This document shows, piece by piece, positions 23,646 through 35,760 of a stretch of DNA of 64,000 bases; the first letter of the stretch is position 1; each line of letters starts with the position of its first letter. The position numbers and the translations under genes were made by a program. Under the pieces are notes generated by a model. It had not been told where the DNA came from and made no database searches. It saw only the letters and a list, made by a program, of their open reading frames with translations. Location of the stretch: NCBI RefSeq assembly GCF_033118175.1, contig NC_083698.1, positions 46,665,501-46,729,500 of the forward strand, given 5' to 3'. The DNA is from Dama dama. Its lineage: Eukaryota; Chordata; Mammalia; Artiodactyla; Cervidae.

Positions 23646-25055
23646 ATATTCCATTATTACTCAGTTCAGTCGCTCAGTCATGTCTGAATCTTTGCAACGC
23701 CGTGGACTATAGCGCACCAGGCCTCCCTGTCCATCACCAACTCCCGGAGTTTACTCACTCATGTCCATTGAGTCAGTGATGCAATCCAACCATCTCATCC
23801 TCTGTCATCCCCTTCTCCTCCTCCCTTCAATCTTTCCCAGCATCAGGATCTTTTCAAATGAGTCAGCTCTTCATATCATGTGGCCAAAGTACTGGAATTT
23901 CAGCTTTAGCATCAGACGTTCAAATGAATATTCAGGACTGATTTCCTTTAGGATAGACTGGCTGGATCTCCTTGCAGTCCAAGGGACTCTCAAGAGTCTT
24001 CTCCAACACCACAGTTCAAAAGCATCAATTCTTCAGCACTCAGCTTTCTTTACAGTCCAACTCCCACACCCATACATGACTACTAGAAAAACCACAGTTT
24101 TGAATAAACAGAACTTTGTTGGCAAAATCATGCCTCTGCTTTTTAATATGCTGTCTAGGTTGGTCATAGTTTTTCTTCCAAGGAGCGTCTTTTAATTTCA
24201 TGGCTGCAGCTACCATCCGTAGTGATTTTGGAGACCCCAAAAATAAAGGCTCTCACTGTTTCCATTGTTTCCCCATCTATTTGCCATGAAGTGATGGGAC
24301 CAGACGCCATGATCTTAGTTTTCTGAATGTTGAGTCTTAAGCCAACTTTTTCACTCCCTTCTTTCACTTTCATCAAGAGGCTCTTTAGTTCTTCTTCGCT
24401 TTCTGCCATAAGGGTGGTGTCATCTGCATATCTGAGGTTATTGATATTTTCCTGGAAATCTTGATTCCAGCTTGTGCTTTATCCAGTCCAGTGTTTCTCA
24501 TGATGTACTCTGCATATAAGTTAAATAAGCAGGGTAACAATATACAGCCTTGATGGACTCCTTTCCCTATCTGGAACCAGTCTGTTGTTCCATGTCCAGT
24601 TCTAACTGTTGCTTCCTGACCTGCATACAGATTTCTCAAGAGGCAGGTCAGGTGGTCAGGTATTCCCATCTCTTTCAGAATTTTCCACAATTTGTTGTGA
24701 TCCATACAGTCAAAGGTTTTGGCATAGTCAATAAAGCAGAAGTAGATGTTTTTCTGGAACTCTCTTGCTTTTTTGATGATCCAGCGGATGTTGGCCATTT
24801 GATCTCTGGTTCCTCTGCCTTTACTAAATCCAGCTTGAATATCTGGAAGTTCACAGTTCATGTACTGTTGAAGCCTGGCTTGGAGAATTTTGAGCATTAC
24901 TTTACTAACATGTGAGATGAGTGCAACTGTGTGGTAGTTTGAGCATTCTTTGGCACTGGAATGAAAATTGACCTTTTCTAGTCCTGTGGCCACTGCTGAG
25001 GTCTCCAAATTTGCTAGCATATTGAGTGCAGCACTTTCACAGCATCATCTTTTAG
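23646..25055 (-). mobile_element. BovB (RTE) LINE, 5'-truncated, decayed
   Basis: Minus-strand translation 25020-24385 holds reverse-transcriptase sequence including FIDYAKTFDCMDHNKLWKIL and GKGVHQGC. The YADD active-site region (about 24440-24400) falls at a frame change, after which MAESEEELKSLLMKVKEGS continues in another frame. The 3' end, TCAGTCGCTCAGTCATG read antisense, is at 23660. It cannot encode an active enzyme. Confidence 0.93.
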
Positions 25056-25570
25056 GATTTATATATATTATATCATGGAAATACATATCTATATATACAT
25101 TACATTTTACCTATTCATCTGTTGGTGGAAACTTAGGTTGTTTCCATACCTTGGCTACTGTAAATAACACTGCAATGAACAAGAGGGTGCAAGTATCTTT
25201 CCAAGTTAGTATTTTCATTTTCTTTGCATAAATACCCAGAAGTAGAACTGCTGGATCACATGGTAGTTCTTTTAAAGTTTTTGAGGAACCACCATACCCA
25301 TACTGGTTTTCATAGTAGCTGCACCAATTTACATTCCTAGTGTACAGGGTTCCCTTTTCTCCGCATCTTTGCCGACACTCATTATTTCTTGTCTTTTTGG
25401 TAACAGAATTTCTAACAGACGTTGAGGTGATATCTCACTGTGGTTTTGATTTGTATTTCTCTGCTGGCCAGTGATCCTGAGCATCTTTTCATGTAGCTAT
25501 TGGCCATATGTGTATCTCCTTCAGAAAAATGTCTATTCAGACATTCTATCCTCTGTCCATTTCAATCAAG

Positions 25571-26595
25571 TGTCATAAATGCTGTTTATACAGAGCATCT
25601 GAATAAGTAATGTTTTAATGATTCAAACTTCCATGAAACTTAGGATTCAAGCTTTCCAATTATGAAAATAAGAAGAACCATACTTAAATGGCTAGATTTT
25701 TCTTTTCCTTATGTGAGATAATAGAGATTAAATCTTTTTCTGGTAAATTGCAGAATTCTTTGAGCCAATCTCCCCTATACAAAAATGTGATGCTTGACAG
25801 GGTGGTACGTGGAAGAAATGTTTTCTCCTTTGTGTGTCAGCACTTCATATTTTTTTTTAAAGAAAAGGAAAAGAAATGATGGACCAAAGCACTGTTTGCT
25901 GGGTAGACAACCATGCCCAGGTGATGACCAGGAAGGTGTACCATCTCTCTGAATCATAACTGAAAAGACATGTTCCCTGATTTGGAAGGAGAATTAACCT
26001 ACCTGGGTGTTTCCATGGTTCCTAAGGAAGATTTCTCAGTGGGGAGCAGTGTTTTCACTAATGGTTCACATTGTGAACAGAGAACTATTTCCCCTGAACA
26101 TGACAGTCTTGATAAATAATCAGCAATGCCAGATGAAGCCTCATCTAAGCCTTTATTAATGGGTGGCTTATGAAATGAGTTCCAAGGTTAGTTGTGACCC
26201 CAGCAGCAGAAAGGGTAAAATTTTGGCGACAGGGTCATCCTACTTTTCAACTTCCAAATCTCACACTGTTATAGCCTTTCCAACCACTGGGTTTATGCAC
26301 CAGGTGATAAAGCTGGGGTTACACAGACAACTCCTTGGGGTTCTCACATCCTCCCTGGGCTACTACGTTTCTATAATCACGCATGGTACCTAAGAGAGCT
26401 CTGCACACAGTGCCCACTGCATGAAAGAATAAAGTATGGCAGAAAAATGTTCAGTGTTTTACCTACACTGATAGTCTGAACAATATAGTCAAATTCCTAA
26501 CCATGCCTTCTAAACTCCCCACATTGATTTTCCCGCCTTCAAAACTCCAAGGTTGAGAACATGTGGGTTTTCCCCATCTGGGTTTTGCTACGTAC
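25571..26595. other. LAMB4 intron, nothing recognised
   Basis: Unassigned; no exon signal on the minus strand apart from the exon at 26596. Confidence 0.45.
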
Positions 26596-26739
26596 AGTGA
26601 CAGCCACGTTGCCCCAAACCGTAGCTTCCTGTTGAGCACGTGTCACAGCAGCGGCCAGTCACCCCAGGCTTACATTGGCACTGGCCTCCCAGTCGGCTGC
26701 AGCTGGGTCCCTTCGAGCCCTGTGGATGACACTTGCAAG
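26596..26739 (-). pseudogene. LAMB4: LAMB4 exon: LE6, acceptor lost
   Basis: A 144-base symmetric exon encoding CKCHPQGSKGPSCSRLGGQC, then GRCCDTCSTGSYGLGQRGCH, a full LE repeat. The donor is GTACGT. The acceptor dinucleotide (26741-26740) is AA where AG is required: the sequence is TTCCCTGCAA before CTTGCAAG. The first AG downstream lies inside the exon and would cut off the first cysteine and shift the frame. Coding sequence is open. Confidence 0.9.
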
Positions 26740-27199
26740 TTGCAGGGAACAAAGGAAGTTAGAGGGAAAGAAGTGACAGCAAAGCACCTCGGCCCGTTAG
26801 CAGCTCTAGTTTTGATCCGTCTTTCTCAGTGGATACCTCTACCTCCTCGGATTATACAGATTAAAGACAATCATGCCTGTGAAGTACTTAGCATAATGTT
26901 TGGCACAAAGTAAGTGCTCAATAAACACTACTTAATACACATCACCTAGCAGTAAACATTACTTAACAAGTTACTGAAAGGCTTGAAATAGATTGCTTCA
27001 ATCATTAGTTGTTCCAATGTAATTCTTATTGATGCTATTATTTCAATTCCTGGTGATCCATGTTGATGCTGGATTATGCCTTTCATTTCCCTTATTCCAT
27101 CTTTCTTGAAACTGTGGGCATCCTGAAGGCAGAGTCCTGCATGGAAGAAGCATCTGACGATCTCAGAAAGCCCAGACTCTCAATGTGGCTATCACTTTA

Positions 27200-27420
27200 T
27201 AGCACTGATTCTCAGCTAGAGGGGAGATCTTGCTCCCCAGGGGACATATGATAAAGTCTGGGGGCATTTTTGGATGTCACACCTAGGGGGAGGGTGCTAC
27301 TGATATCAGGTGGGCAGAGGGTAGGCTTGCTATTAAACATCTTACAATGCACAGGATAGCGCCCCCTTCCCAGCAAAGTGCTACCCAGACCTAGATTTCA
27401 AAAGTGCTGAAACCCTGTTC
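27200..27420 (+). repeat. MER20-type DNA transposon fossil
   Basis: TGATTCTCAGCTAGAGGGGA, GGGGGCATTTTTGGATGTCA and TACAATGCACAGGATAGC are diagnostic of MER20. Confidence 0.8.
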
Positions 27421-27772
27421 TACATTTGAGTGAAATGGGCAAGTCACCTCATGTTTTGGACTCAGTCTCATTTATTAAATGAAGGTTGAGGGATGAAAGA
27501 GGTTGTTTACAGTTCATTCTAGCCCTAACATTCCAGGATTCCAAAGAATTATTTTAGGACCGTTGTTCCAGAAATCTGGCATTCCCCAAGTGACTGCCAG
27601 GCTCTTCTTTTATATATACTTTCTGTACTGTGAGCTATGATTTCAACACATGGAGAGAATGCACTGTGTATCTAACCATTGAGCAATTGGTATTTACATT
27701 GGCTGTTGAGCTAAAACATATTAAACCATCTCACTCATGTTCCTTTGTGCAGACAACGGCGCTTCAGCGGAG

Positions 27773-27950
27773 CCCATGCCCCGTTGTGCAGCCTGGCAGA
27801 CAAACTGGCTATAAGCCTTTCACATGCTCCAGGGAGCACCTGAGGTCCCGATGCTGAGGCAATTTCAACACAGTTGTGCAGCTGATATTCATCTAAATCC
27901 TGCTTGCTGCAGAAATTCTTCAGTGAGTTGATTTGGGGAATAAGACCAAG
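27773..27950 (-). pseudogene. LAMB4: LAMB4 exon: domain IV part 4, donor missing
   Basis: The exon reads LGLIPQINSLKNFCSKQDL, then EYQLHNCVEIAS and VLPGACERLI, open over 59 codons + 1 base, the length I recall for human LAMB4. The acceptor is AAAAG with a long T tract upstream. At the phase-determined 3' end the next minus-strand bases are CTCCGC, not GT; the nearest GT lies well downstream, after GCCGTT. The donor is therefore lost, and the following exon's acceptor is lost too, so this intron has no canonical end. Confidence 0.88.
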
Positions 27951-28271
27951 CTTTTGAAATAACGAGGAAAAAAAAAAAGATTTCTGTTTATAGTAAGATC
28001 CTGTTCAAGATTCCAGTTATTAAAACAATTAGATCTATGAGAGTCATGGTTGAAAAGAGACTCAATTTCATCCTTTTAATTGCATGCAACTGAAGATTTT
28101 AAGATTTTCAATTTATTTAAGAAATCTTCAACTAAATATTTACATTTGTTGACTTATTGCAAAGAAAATAAGCCTTTATCTTTTTATTATTATATTTTTT
28201 ACTTGCTAATCAATTTGTCTTAGATTTGAAAGACTGCTAACTAGATTACTTGTAATGGATTAAGAAAGGAC

Positions 28272-28470
28272 AGCTTAGGGACTTTCCTGGTGGTAGAGCG
28301 GATAAGAATCCACCTGCCAATGCAGGGGACACAGGTTTGATCCTCGTTCTGGGAACATCCTACATGTCACAGAGCAACCAAGCCAGTGTGCCACAACTAC
28401 TAAGCCTGTGCTCTGGAGACCAAGGACTGCGAGTACTGAGCCCACATGCTGCAAAATAAATAATTTAAAA
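28272..28470 (+). repeat. CHR-1-type SINE
   Basis: GGGACTTTCCTGGTGGTAGA, then GCCACAACTACTAAGCCTGT. Confidence 0.85.
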
Positions 28471-28552
28471 AATTATGACTTAGATGGTGCACTCTGTAGT
28501 ATTACTGTGGAACTCTAAGGCCACAAGACTCTCCTTTAGAAAGTTCTGTCTT

Positions 28553-28650
28553 TTTCTATGGCTGATTCATGTCGATGTTTGGCAGAAATGAACACAATAC
28601 TCTAAAGCAATTATCCTTCAATTAAAAATAAACACATTAAAAAAAGAAAG
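28553..28650 (+). repeat. L1 3' tail
   Basis: ATGGCTGATTCATGTCGATG ... AATTAAAAATAAACACATTA, the ruminant L1 3' end. Confidence 0.8.
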
Positions 28651-28769
28651 CTTTATCTTTTTCAGTTACACATGAACAGTGCTGTTCTACATCAAACAGT
28701 CTGCCTCTTGGGAGACTCGCAGTACAGATTAACACATTAAACCTCTGAGAGGTACTGCAAGAAAGTTAC

Positions 28770-28847
28770 TTTTGTTTTTATTGAATTATAGTTGATTTAT
28801 GATGCTCTGTTAGTTTTAGGTGTATAGTACAGTAGTTCAGTTGTGTG

Positions 28848-28906
<59 letters not shown>

Positions 28907-29270
28907 GAATATATATTGGAGTAGGAAATGGCAACCCACTCCAGTATTCTTGCCTGGAAAAATCCAATGGACAGTGGAGCCTGGCAGGCTACAGTTCACA
29001 GGGTCATACAGAGTCAGATATGACTGAGTGCACACACACATACACAAGAATATATATACATATATACGTATTCTTTTTCAGCTTCATTTCCCTTATAGGT
29101 TATTACAAAATATTGACTTTAGTTCCCTGTGCTACACAACAGGTCCTTGTTGTTTATGTATTTCATGTAGTTTTTATCTGCTAATCCCAATCTCCTAATT
29201 CATCCCTCCCCATCCTTTTCCCCTTTGATAACTATAAGCTTGTTTTCTGTCTTGTAAATAAGTTCATTTA
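28770..29270 (-). repeat. antisense L1 split by a microsatellite and a Bov-A SINE
   Basis: L1 antisense at 28770-28845 and 29070-29270 (TTAGTTCCCTGTGCTACACA). Between them a (TA)n(TG)n(TA)n tract (28846-28906) and a sense SINE part (28910-29045, GGCAACCCACTCCAGTATTC). Confidence 0.8.
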
Positions 29271-30084
29271 TAGAAAAATACTTCAAAACTCAGTGTTTCC
29301 ACACTTATTTTACCACTTGGTCCTATATCCAAATAATTTATTAACATCCTGTGTGCTTAAGTGTTTCACAGATGCATTTTGGGAATTGCTGGCTAAAACC
29401 ACATAGCTATTATGGGGACAAGGACATCATTTCAAGCTTATTCTCAAGGAGGAATGATCTAAAGTTTAATAGTTACATGAAGAATAACTACCTGTTTAGA
29501 TTTCTTGAGATTTTATCTAAATTATAACCTGATACTATTCAAAATGTTTACTAATGACTTGGATGAAATAGTGAAGAATGGTATAGCAAACTGATCACCA
29601 AGTTTGTCATTCTGAACAACTGGTAGAAAAAAACAGCACTGAAAATAAGTTTGAATTCAACAGGTCAAGTTGGGAGGTGAACCTGCTAGCTCAGATAAAT
29701 CTCCCCTGATCTTTTTGCTTTGTCTACACTGACGTTAGTTTCCATGGGTTTTAAATCAACCCTCTTCAGTCTTTTCCTTTCTGGCCTCTGACACACCCAC
29801 ACCGCGGGGCGCAATCTCAAACTTGGATGACGATTCCAGTAATCCAGACTATTTCTACTCCTCAAATTTCTAACCCCATCCTCTCAGCGTGTCACTACCT
29901 CTCACTCCTCAAATTTCATAGAGAAAACAGATAACAGCAAAGGGACTGGAGTCTCCTACTTCCTGTTTCCCAAACTCCTGTCTCCCAGGTACTGACACCT
30001 GTCCTCACCTCTGCGAGCTGGTGGAGGAGAGGTGTCCCAGGGGAAGGGCCATCCCGGCAGCTATGCCCTCTGCCCTAGGGAACT
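29271..30084. other. LAMB4 intron, nothing clear
   Basis: No family assigned with confidence. Confidence 0.4.
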
Positions 30085-30170
30085 TTCCTGTGGAGTACGG
30101 ACCCGGAAGCCTGGCATGCTCCAGTCCATGGGGTCTCAAAGAGTTGGACATGACTTAGTGACTGAACAAC
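30085..30170 (+). repeat. Bov-A fragment
   Basis: CAGTCCATGGGGTCTCAAAG, then GTTGGACATGACTTAGTGAC. Confidence 0.85.
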
Positions 30171-30911
30171 AATGCCTTCCTTCTTCAGTCTTTTCATTTC
30201 AATCGACATATGTATGTGCTTAAATCTCTCCCATCTGTAAAGTTACCTCCTTGATCTCAAATATTCCTCCTGCTACTGCCTTGGTTCTTGAATCCTTAGC
30301 AGTCAAATTTCTTTAACAATTGTTTCCTTGCCATCTTCACTACCTCCTCTCCCATTTACCCTTCATGCCAAAGCAACAGCTCTCCCCTAAATGTTGGGGC
30401 TCCTTGGGGTTCTCTCATGGGCTCTCTTCTTACCCCACATCCATTTCCTAAGTGATTGTAATGAAGCTGTGTCTTTGATTTTCATCTGCATTTATGTCTG
30501 CTGCCACATCTCAATCATGGGTTCCAGCTCCGCACAGACAAGCTTATCAGTTGTCACAAAGGTACTGCTAATCAAACACACTCACAACCTGCTTTCCTTT
30601 CAGTGCTTATCGCCAGGAAATAGTGCCACCATCTGCCAAGCTGCTTGGTGTAGAAAACTGAAGGCCATCTTTGATACCAGCCTCTTCATCATCAACAAGC
30701 CCAATCCATCCCACTTGCTCCCACCCCCAACATCAAGTTCTTCACAAGCCTGGTCAATCTGACCGACTGATATGTCTAGGACGTGTTTATTGCTCTTCAT
30801 TTCCCATCACTTCCCTAACCTAGGCCACCCAGATGACCGTGGTGACAGCCCCAAAGATGTCCCAGCTTCCACTTTCGTCTCCCCTCTGTCATCAGTTTTC
30901 TACCCTATTGC
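30171..30911. other. LAMB4 intron, unassigned
   Basis: No repeat family named with confidence and no exon; a 123-codon plus-strand frame (30391-30762) has no protein character I recognise. Confidence 0.4.
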
Positions 30912-30925
30912 CACAGAGACCTTTT

Positions 30926-32334
30926 GTTTTTTTTTTTAGAGCAATTAAAGGAATTTAATAATAAAGTAATTTCAAAGCAATACCCTAAATATAGATCCTG
31001 TCCTGTTACTTCAAAATTTATCTCTGAATAAATAGAATAAAGTTTTTGTATATACTAAATACATGAAATTGCCAATCTTCCAACTTTGTTAAAGGCTTTA
31101 TTGAGGTATAATTAGCATGCAATAAACCACACCTCCTTAAAGAGTTTAATTTGATAAGTTTTCTTTTTTTCTTTTTTTTTTTACATGAATCAGCCATGGA
31201 TTTACATGTGTTCCCCTTCCCGATCCCTGCTCCCATCTCCCTCACCATCCCATCCCTCTGGGTCTTCCCAGTGCACCAGCCCTGAGCACTTGTCTCATGC
31301 ATCCAACCTGGGCTGGGGAGATCCTCTATGACCCACCTCCCAGAATATTGGAAATAAAAGCAAAAATACACAAATGGGACCTAATGAAACTAAAAAGGTT
31401 TTGCACAACAAAGGAAACTATAAGCAAGGTGAAAAGACAGCCCTCAGAATGGGAGAAAATAATAGCAAATGAAGAAACAAAGGATTAATCTCAAAAATAT
31501 ACAAGCAACTCCTGCAGCTCAATTCCAGAAAAATAAATGACCCAATCAAAAAATGGGCCAAAGATCTAAACAGACATTTCTCCAAAGAAGACATACAGAT
31601 GGCTAACAAACACATGAAAAGATGCTCAACATCACTCATTATCAGAGAAATGCAAATCAAAACCTCAATGAGGTACCATTACATGCCAGTCAGGATGGCT
31701 ACTATCCGAAAGTCTACAAGCAATAAATGCTGGAGAAGGTGTGGAGAAAAGGGAACCCTCTTACACTGTTGGTGGGAATGCAAACTAGTACAGCCACTAT
31801 GGAGAACAGTGTGGAGATTCCTTAAAAAACTGGAGATAGAACTGCCATATGACCCAGCAATACCACTTCTGGGCATACACACCGAGGAAACCAGATCTGA
31901 AAGAGACACGTGCACCCCAATGTTCATCGCAGCACTGTTTATGATAGCCAGGACATGGAAGCAACCTAGATGCCCATCAGCAGATGAATGGTTAAGGAAG
32001 CTGTGGTACATATACAGCATGGAATATTACTCAGCCATTAAAAAGGATTCATTTGAATCAGTTCTAATGAGATGGGTGAAACTGGAGCCCATTATACAGA
32101 GTGAAGTAAGCCAGAAAGATAAAGACCAATACAGCATACTAACACATATATATGGAATTTAAAAAGATGGTAACGATAACCCTACATGCAAAACAGAAAA
32201 AGAGACACGGATGTACAGAACAGCCTTTGGGACTCTGTGGGAGAAGGCGAGGGTGGGATGTTCTGAAAGAATAGCATTGAAACAAGTATACTATCAAGGG
32301 TGAAACAGATCACCAGCCCAGGTTGGATGCATGA
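30926..32334 (-). mobile_element. L1 insertion with 5' inversion and probable 3' transduction
   Basis: Left flank CACAGAGACCTTTT (30912-30925) and right flank CACAGTGACCTTTT (32335-32348) differ at one base and are followed by a T run and AAAAGG respectively, as expected of a minus-strand L1 insertion. From the left: terminal T run, about 230 bases of non-L1-3'-end sequence, an internal T run (31163-31183), antisense L1 3' UTR (to about 31320), then ORF2 in plus orientation (translated LHCWWECKLVQPLWRTVWRF). The order fits twin priming. ORF2 carries stops. Confidence 0.75.
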
Positions 32335-32348
32335 CACAGTGACCTTTT

Positions 32349-33880
32349 AAAAGGCAGTCTATTCAGATAACATTCCTTCTTCAAAGTTTCAGTGACTTCC
32401 CATCGCCTCAGGATATCTAAGTCACATCTCTTTTCATTCTGCTGCTCCTTGACCTCTCAGCTCACTGGTTCTCTCTGTGGGAGGTACCCACCCGCAGGGG
32501 GCATTTTAGAAATTCCAAGGGGTAATTTTGGTTGTCAAGGTAATTGGGTGAGGCGTGTGACTGGCATGGGTGGGTGGAGATCAGAAATGCTAGACATTCT
32601 CACAGAAAGGAAAATCATCTCACATCTCTGACAGCTTTTGAATGTTTCACTGAAGATCCATGAAGGAGCATTCTGTTTATAGTTATGAGTTGAAAGCTTT
32701 ACCCCGTGTTTTAAAAACATGTCAAACATGTTTACAACACACCTGCTTGCATGGCTGTCTCATATGTAGTGATTCTACATGTATGAGCATCTCCACCCTT
32801 CACTGTCTCCCAGTGTGTTCATGTCCATGCATGTACATATTGAAGTACATACTATATCTCTATAAATGACTTCCCTTTTGTCTCTCCTTTGTGGTTGCAC
32901 ATAACACTGATAGTATTTAGAAGTTGTACGTTCAGGTAGGCTATAATTTCCGTGAATTTCACTGCAGGATAGGAAAGAGTGTTACAAAATATTTGTAATA
33001 AGAAGGGAAGGTTGTGTCAGATGACGTTTAGAGCCACTGCCTGAGACACACCAAATGACCTGTCACAACTCCCAGTATCTGTCATGACTGTGCGGTCACT
33101 TCTTGCGTAACTGCCTAGGTCTCCTCCTCAGAGCATCAGCCCTGGTGAGGGCAGGGAAGGTTCTAGTCCTGTTTACACCTATGCCTGCCCCACTGGCTAA
33201 TTTTCAGTACATGCTTATTAAAAATTCTGCAGTAAAGAAGTACACATACATTCTTAGTATTGTATCTTTAAGTTGATACTAAAATGGCTCTGCATTCTCC
33301 AAACACAAACCAAGCAGGGTGACACTCAGAAGGAAGCCAGATGGGTTAGGCTTAGGAGTGAGAGCAGCCAGTCCAGGACTACTATTTACAGTTTTTGGTC
33401 AGAGTTGGTTTAAGAGTTGGCCATTCTTGGCACCAAGCCGATGGAGCAGATGACAAGAGCTCCTGTTAGCTACAGAGGTTTATAATACCGACTCACTTCT
33501 CCTAGAAACCTCTAAGGACTTTATGTTACCAACTACAGTCCATCTCATGGTTTAAAAGAAGAATGGCAGTTTTATGTTCTAGAACGCGTAATCTCCGTTT
33601 TTATGGACGTACCTATCATGTAATTAGGGCGACTGAAAAAAAATGAACTGACTCACTATGCTTGCCAAACAAAAGATATTTGTGCAGAAGGGTTGAACAT
33701 AGCTTTCCTCTGGTTTTCTTGGTAATGCATCTCAGTTGATCAGGCTGCAGAGGAGAATGAACTTAGAGAGGGTCAAGTTCCAAGCAATCGAGTATTTCCT
33801 AGAACAGCAGAATTGCTTTAGTCTGTAATCATAATGTTCAAGGACTTTCTCCTACTGTCATCCTGGGTCAGGGACTCTCA
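32349..33880. other. LAMB4 intron, mostly unassigned
   Basis: A weak MER20-like piece at about 32480-32600 (CGCAGGGGGCATTTTAGAA). The rest shows no recognised element. Confidence 0.45.
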
Positions 33881-33884
33881 TGGA

Positions 33885-34215
33885 CATTGCAGGTGCCCTG
33901 CTCAGATCTCCCCACCCACCAGCTGCTGTGGCACTGGATGCTAAAAGCTCACAACTGTTCCCTTCTCCAGAGAACTGGACTCAGCCAGGAGTGAGTGTGC
34001 TCCCTGGGAGGGGGCGGCGGGGGGGGGGGGGGTGGAGCCTGTAACCGATGATGACATGAGCACACAAAGCCCTGCTCCTTCACCTCCACGTGGAACCAAC
34101 CCATGGGGCAATTCATGCCCCAGAGCCCCTGAGCCCATCCTTGCTGAGTTCCTCCTGTTGGCCCCTCACTCCTCTTTCCCAATGAGCACCTCAAACCAGG
34201 AGCACCTGAATCTCT
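33885..34215 (+). repeat. unnamed interspersed repeat, copy 1
   Basis: Shares with 40905-41560 and 43110-43615 the order: CTCACAACTGTTCCCTTCTC, then a GATGACATGAG-like block, then AAAGCCCTGCTCC. Contains a G run at 34017-34032. Confidence 0.5.
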
Positions 34216-35394
34216 GCTTATAAGGAATCTCACTCTAAAATGATGATTAAAGGCCTCTTCTGGGGTTTTGGACAGTTTGCCAAGATCTGGAGGCTCTCTT
34301 AAATTTTATTTTGGCTTTAGGAATTTTCATGACTATATGTAAGAGAATGATCACTTGATAATTGACCAAACGGACATATTTTTAGTTAATTTCAAATTGT
34401 CCATGTATATTCTACATCTATCAAACATCAATGCAGTGGTTTTGTTTACACACCTGTCTTATATATCAGGCTGAGGGCAAGAACCAGATTTTTTTCCCCT
34501 CAGGAATCAGCACAGTGCCTGGCTGTACCCTCAGAGGTACATCACCCATTCATCATGGGTGATGAATGGACAATTTGGATGGATGCATTTAACACAGCAT
34601 CCAGTGATTACTTGGGAATTTATAAACTTTTAGAGATACTTAGGACATGGCTTTAAAATGAGAAGTAACTTAGCTCTCATAAATTTAAGTTTCATGACTG
34701 TTACGATTACAATAATAACATCCCTTTGTTACTAGGAATCCTTATTTTCTTCCTTTCCCTTTCTTTTCTCTGCCTGGGTTCCCAGCTGTTAGGTTTTTTT
34801 CCCCTTAATTAAACCTGTTGGATTTGATTCTCTTTCTTTGTAACTCACGTGTTGGTTCATAAGCACAGTTCTGTTTAAAGTTCCTTGTCAGAATATGAAT
34901 TATATGGGTTAGGGAAATCATGACAGTTTACATTTCCCATTCAGGAGTTTATTTCCACTTTCCATTTCAGTTATACTGAATTTCAGAGAAACAATGAATA
35001 ATTTTTTAGTATATCTCAAGTAATATTTGAGGGCAATATTTGGCTCATATTTATGTCATATTCAAATTTAACTGGGTGCCCTGTATCTTTCCTCCCTCCA
35101 TCTCTCCCTCTTTCCTTCCTTCCTTTCTTTCCTAAATCTTGCAATCCCATCTTTGATAAAATAATCTTAAATAATGGCCTTTTAAAAATGTTGTAATAGC
35201 TGAACTTACAGAATAAAAATCCAAGATATACCTGCCCCATACTAAATTCTATAATAGATAATGAAATTAAGAAGTTATAACTTATAAATTAAAAATGTTC
35301 AATAGTTATAAACTGAAGTTTAAAGACACAATACACAAAATATGGAGAGAGATCTATACATATGTATATACTTAAATATAGCTAATTAAATCAG
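34216..35394. other. LAMB4 intron, nothing recognised
   Basis: AT-rich; TTCC-rich pyrimidine tract at about 35085-35130. Confidence 0.45.
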
Positions 35395-35760
35395 GGGTTG
35401 ACAGACTTCCTGTAAAAGATCAGATAGTAGAGGACAGAAGGAAGGCTCAAGAGGGAGGGGATATGTATGCATGTATATATACACGTATGTATGTGTATAT
35501 GTATGTGTATGTACATGAATGACTGATTCGAGTTGTTCCACAGCAGAAACCAATAAAACATTGTAAAGCAATTTTATGCCAATTAAAAAAATTTTTAAAA
35601 ACCCAGGAAGGCCAGATAGTTAATATTTTGGCTTTATGATCATAACATCTCTGCTGCAAATACTCAATGGTGCCTTTGTAGCTTGAAAGCAGCATAGATA
35701 ATAAATCTGTAAACAAACAAGCATGTCTGTGTTCCAATAAAACTTGGTAGGGTTGTAGTA
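35395..35760 (+). repeat. MER-type DNA transposon fossil split by an L1 3' end
   Basis: GGGGTTGACAGACTTCCTGT and GTTCCAATAAAACTTGG belong to the family at 8086. An L1 tail (about 35440-35605) with a TATG-rich microsatellite interrupts it; CAGATAGT occurs on both sides. Confidence 0.65.

Larger units (their letters stand above)
22720..25570 (-). repeat. nested block: antisense L1 with Bov-tA, L1 tail and BovB inserted
   Basis: Antisense old L1 is seen at 22720-22752, 22980-23330, 23525-23645 and 25060-25570 (for example TGCATAAATACCCAGAAGTA). Inserted are a Bov-tA (22753-22979), a sense L1 3' tail (about 23330-23524, ending in AT-rich runs) and a BovB copy (23646-25055). Confidence 0.8.

Noticed and set aside
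24385..25020. Reverse transcriptase-like reading frame as a host gene
   Set aside because: It is the BovB LINE, 5'-truncated and frame-broken at the active site.
28845..28912. Alternating TA/TG tract as a regulatory or CRISPR-like array
   Set aside because: Plain compound microsatellite beside a SINE; no spacer structure.
31599..32162. A 187-codon frame as a protein gene
   Set aside because: It is the C-terminal part of L1 ORF2 inside a rearranged insertion.
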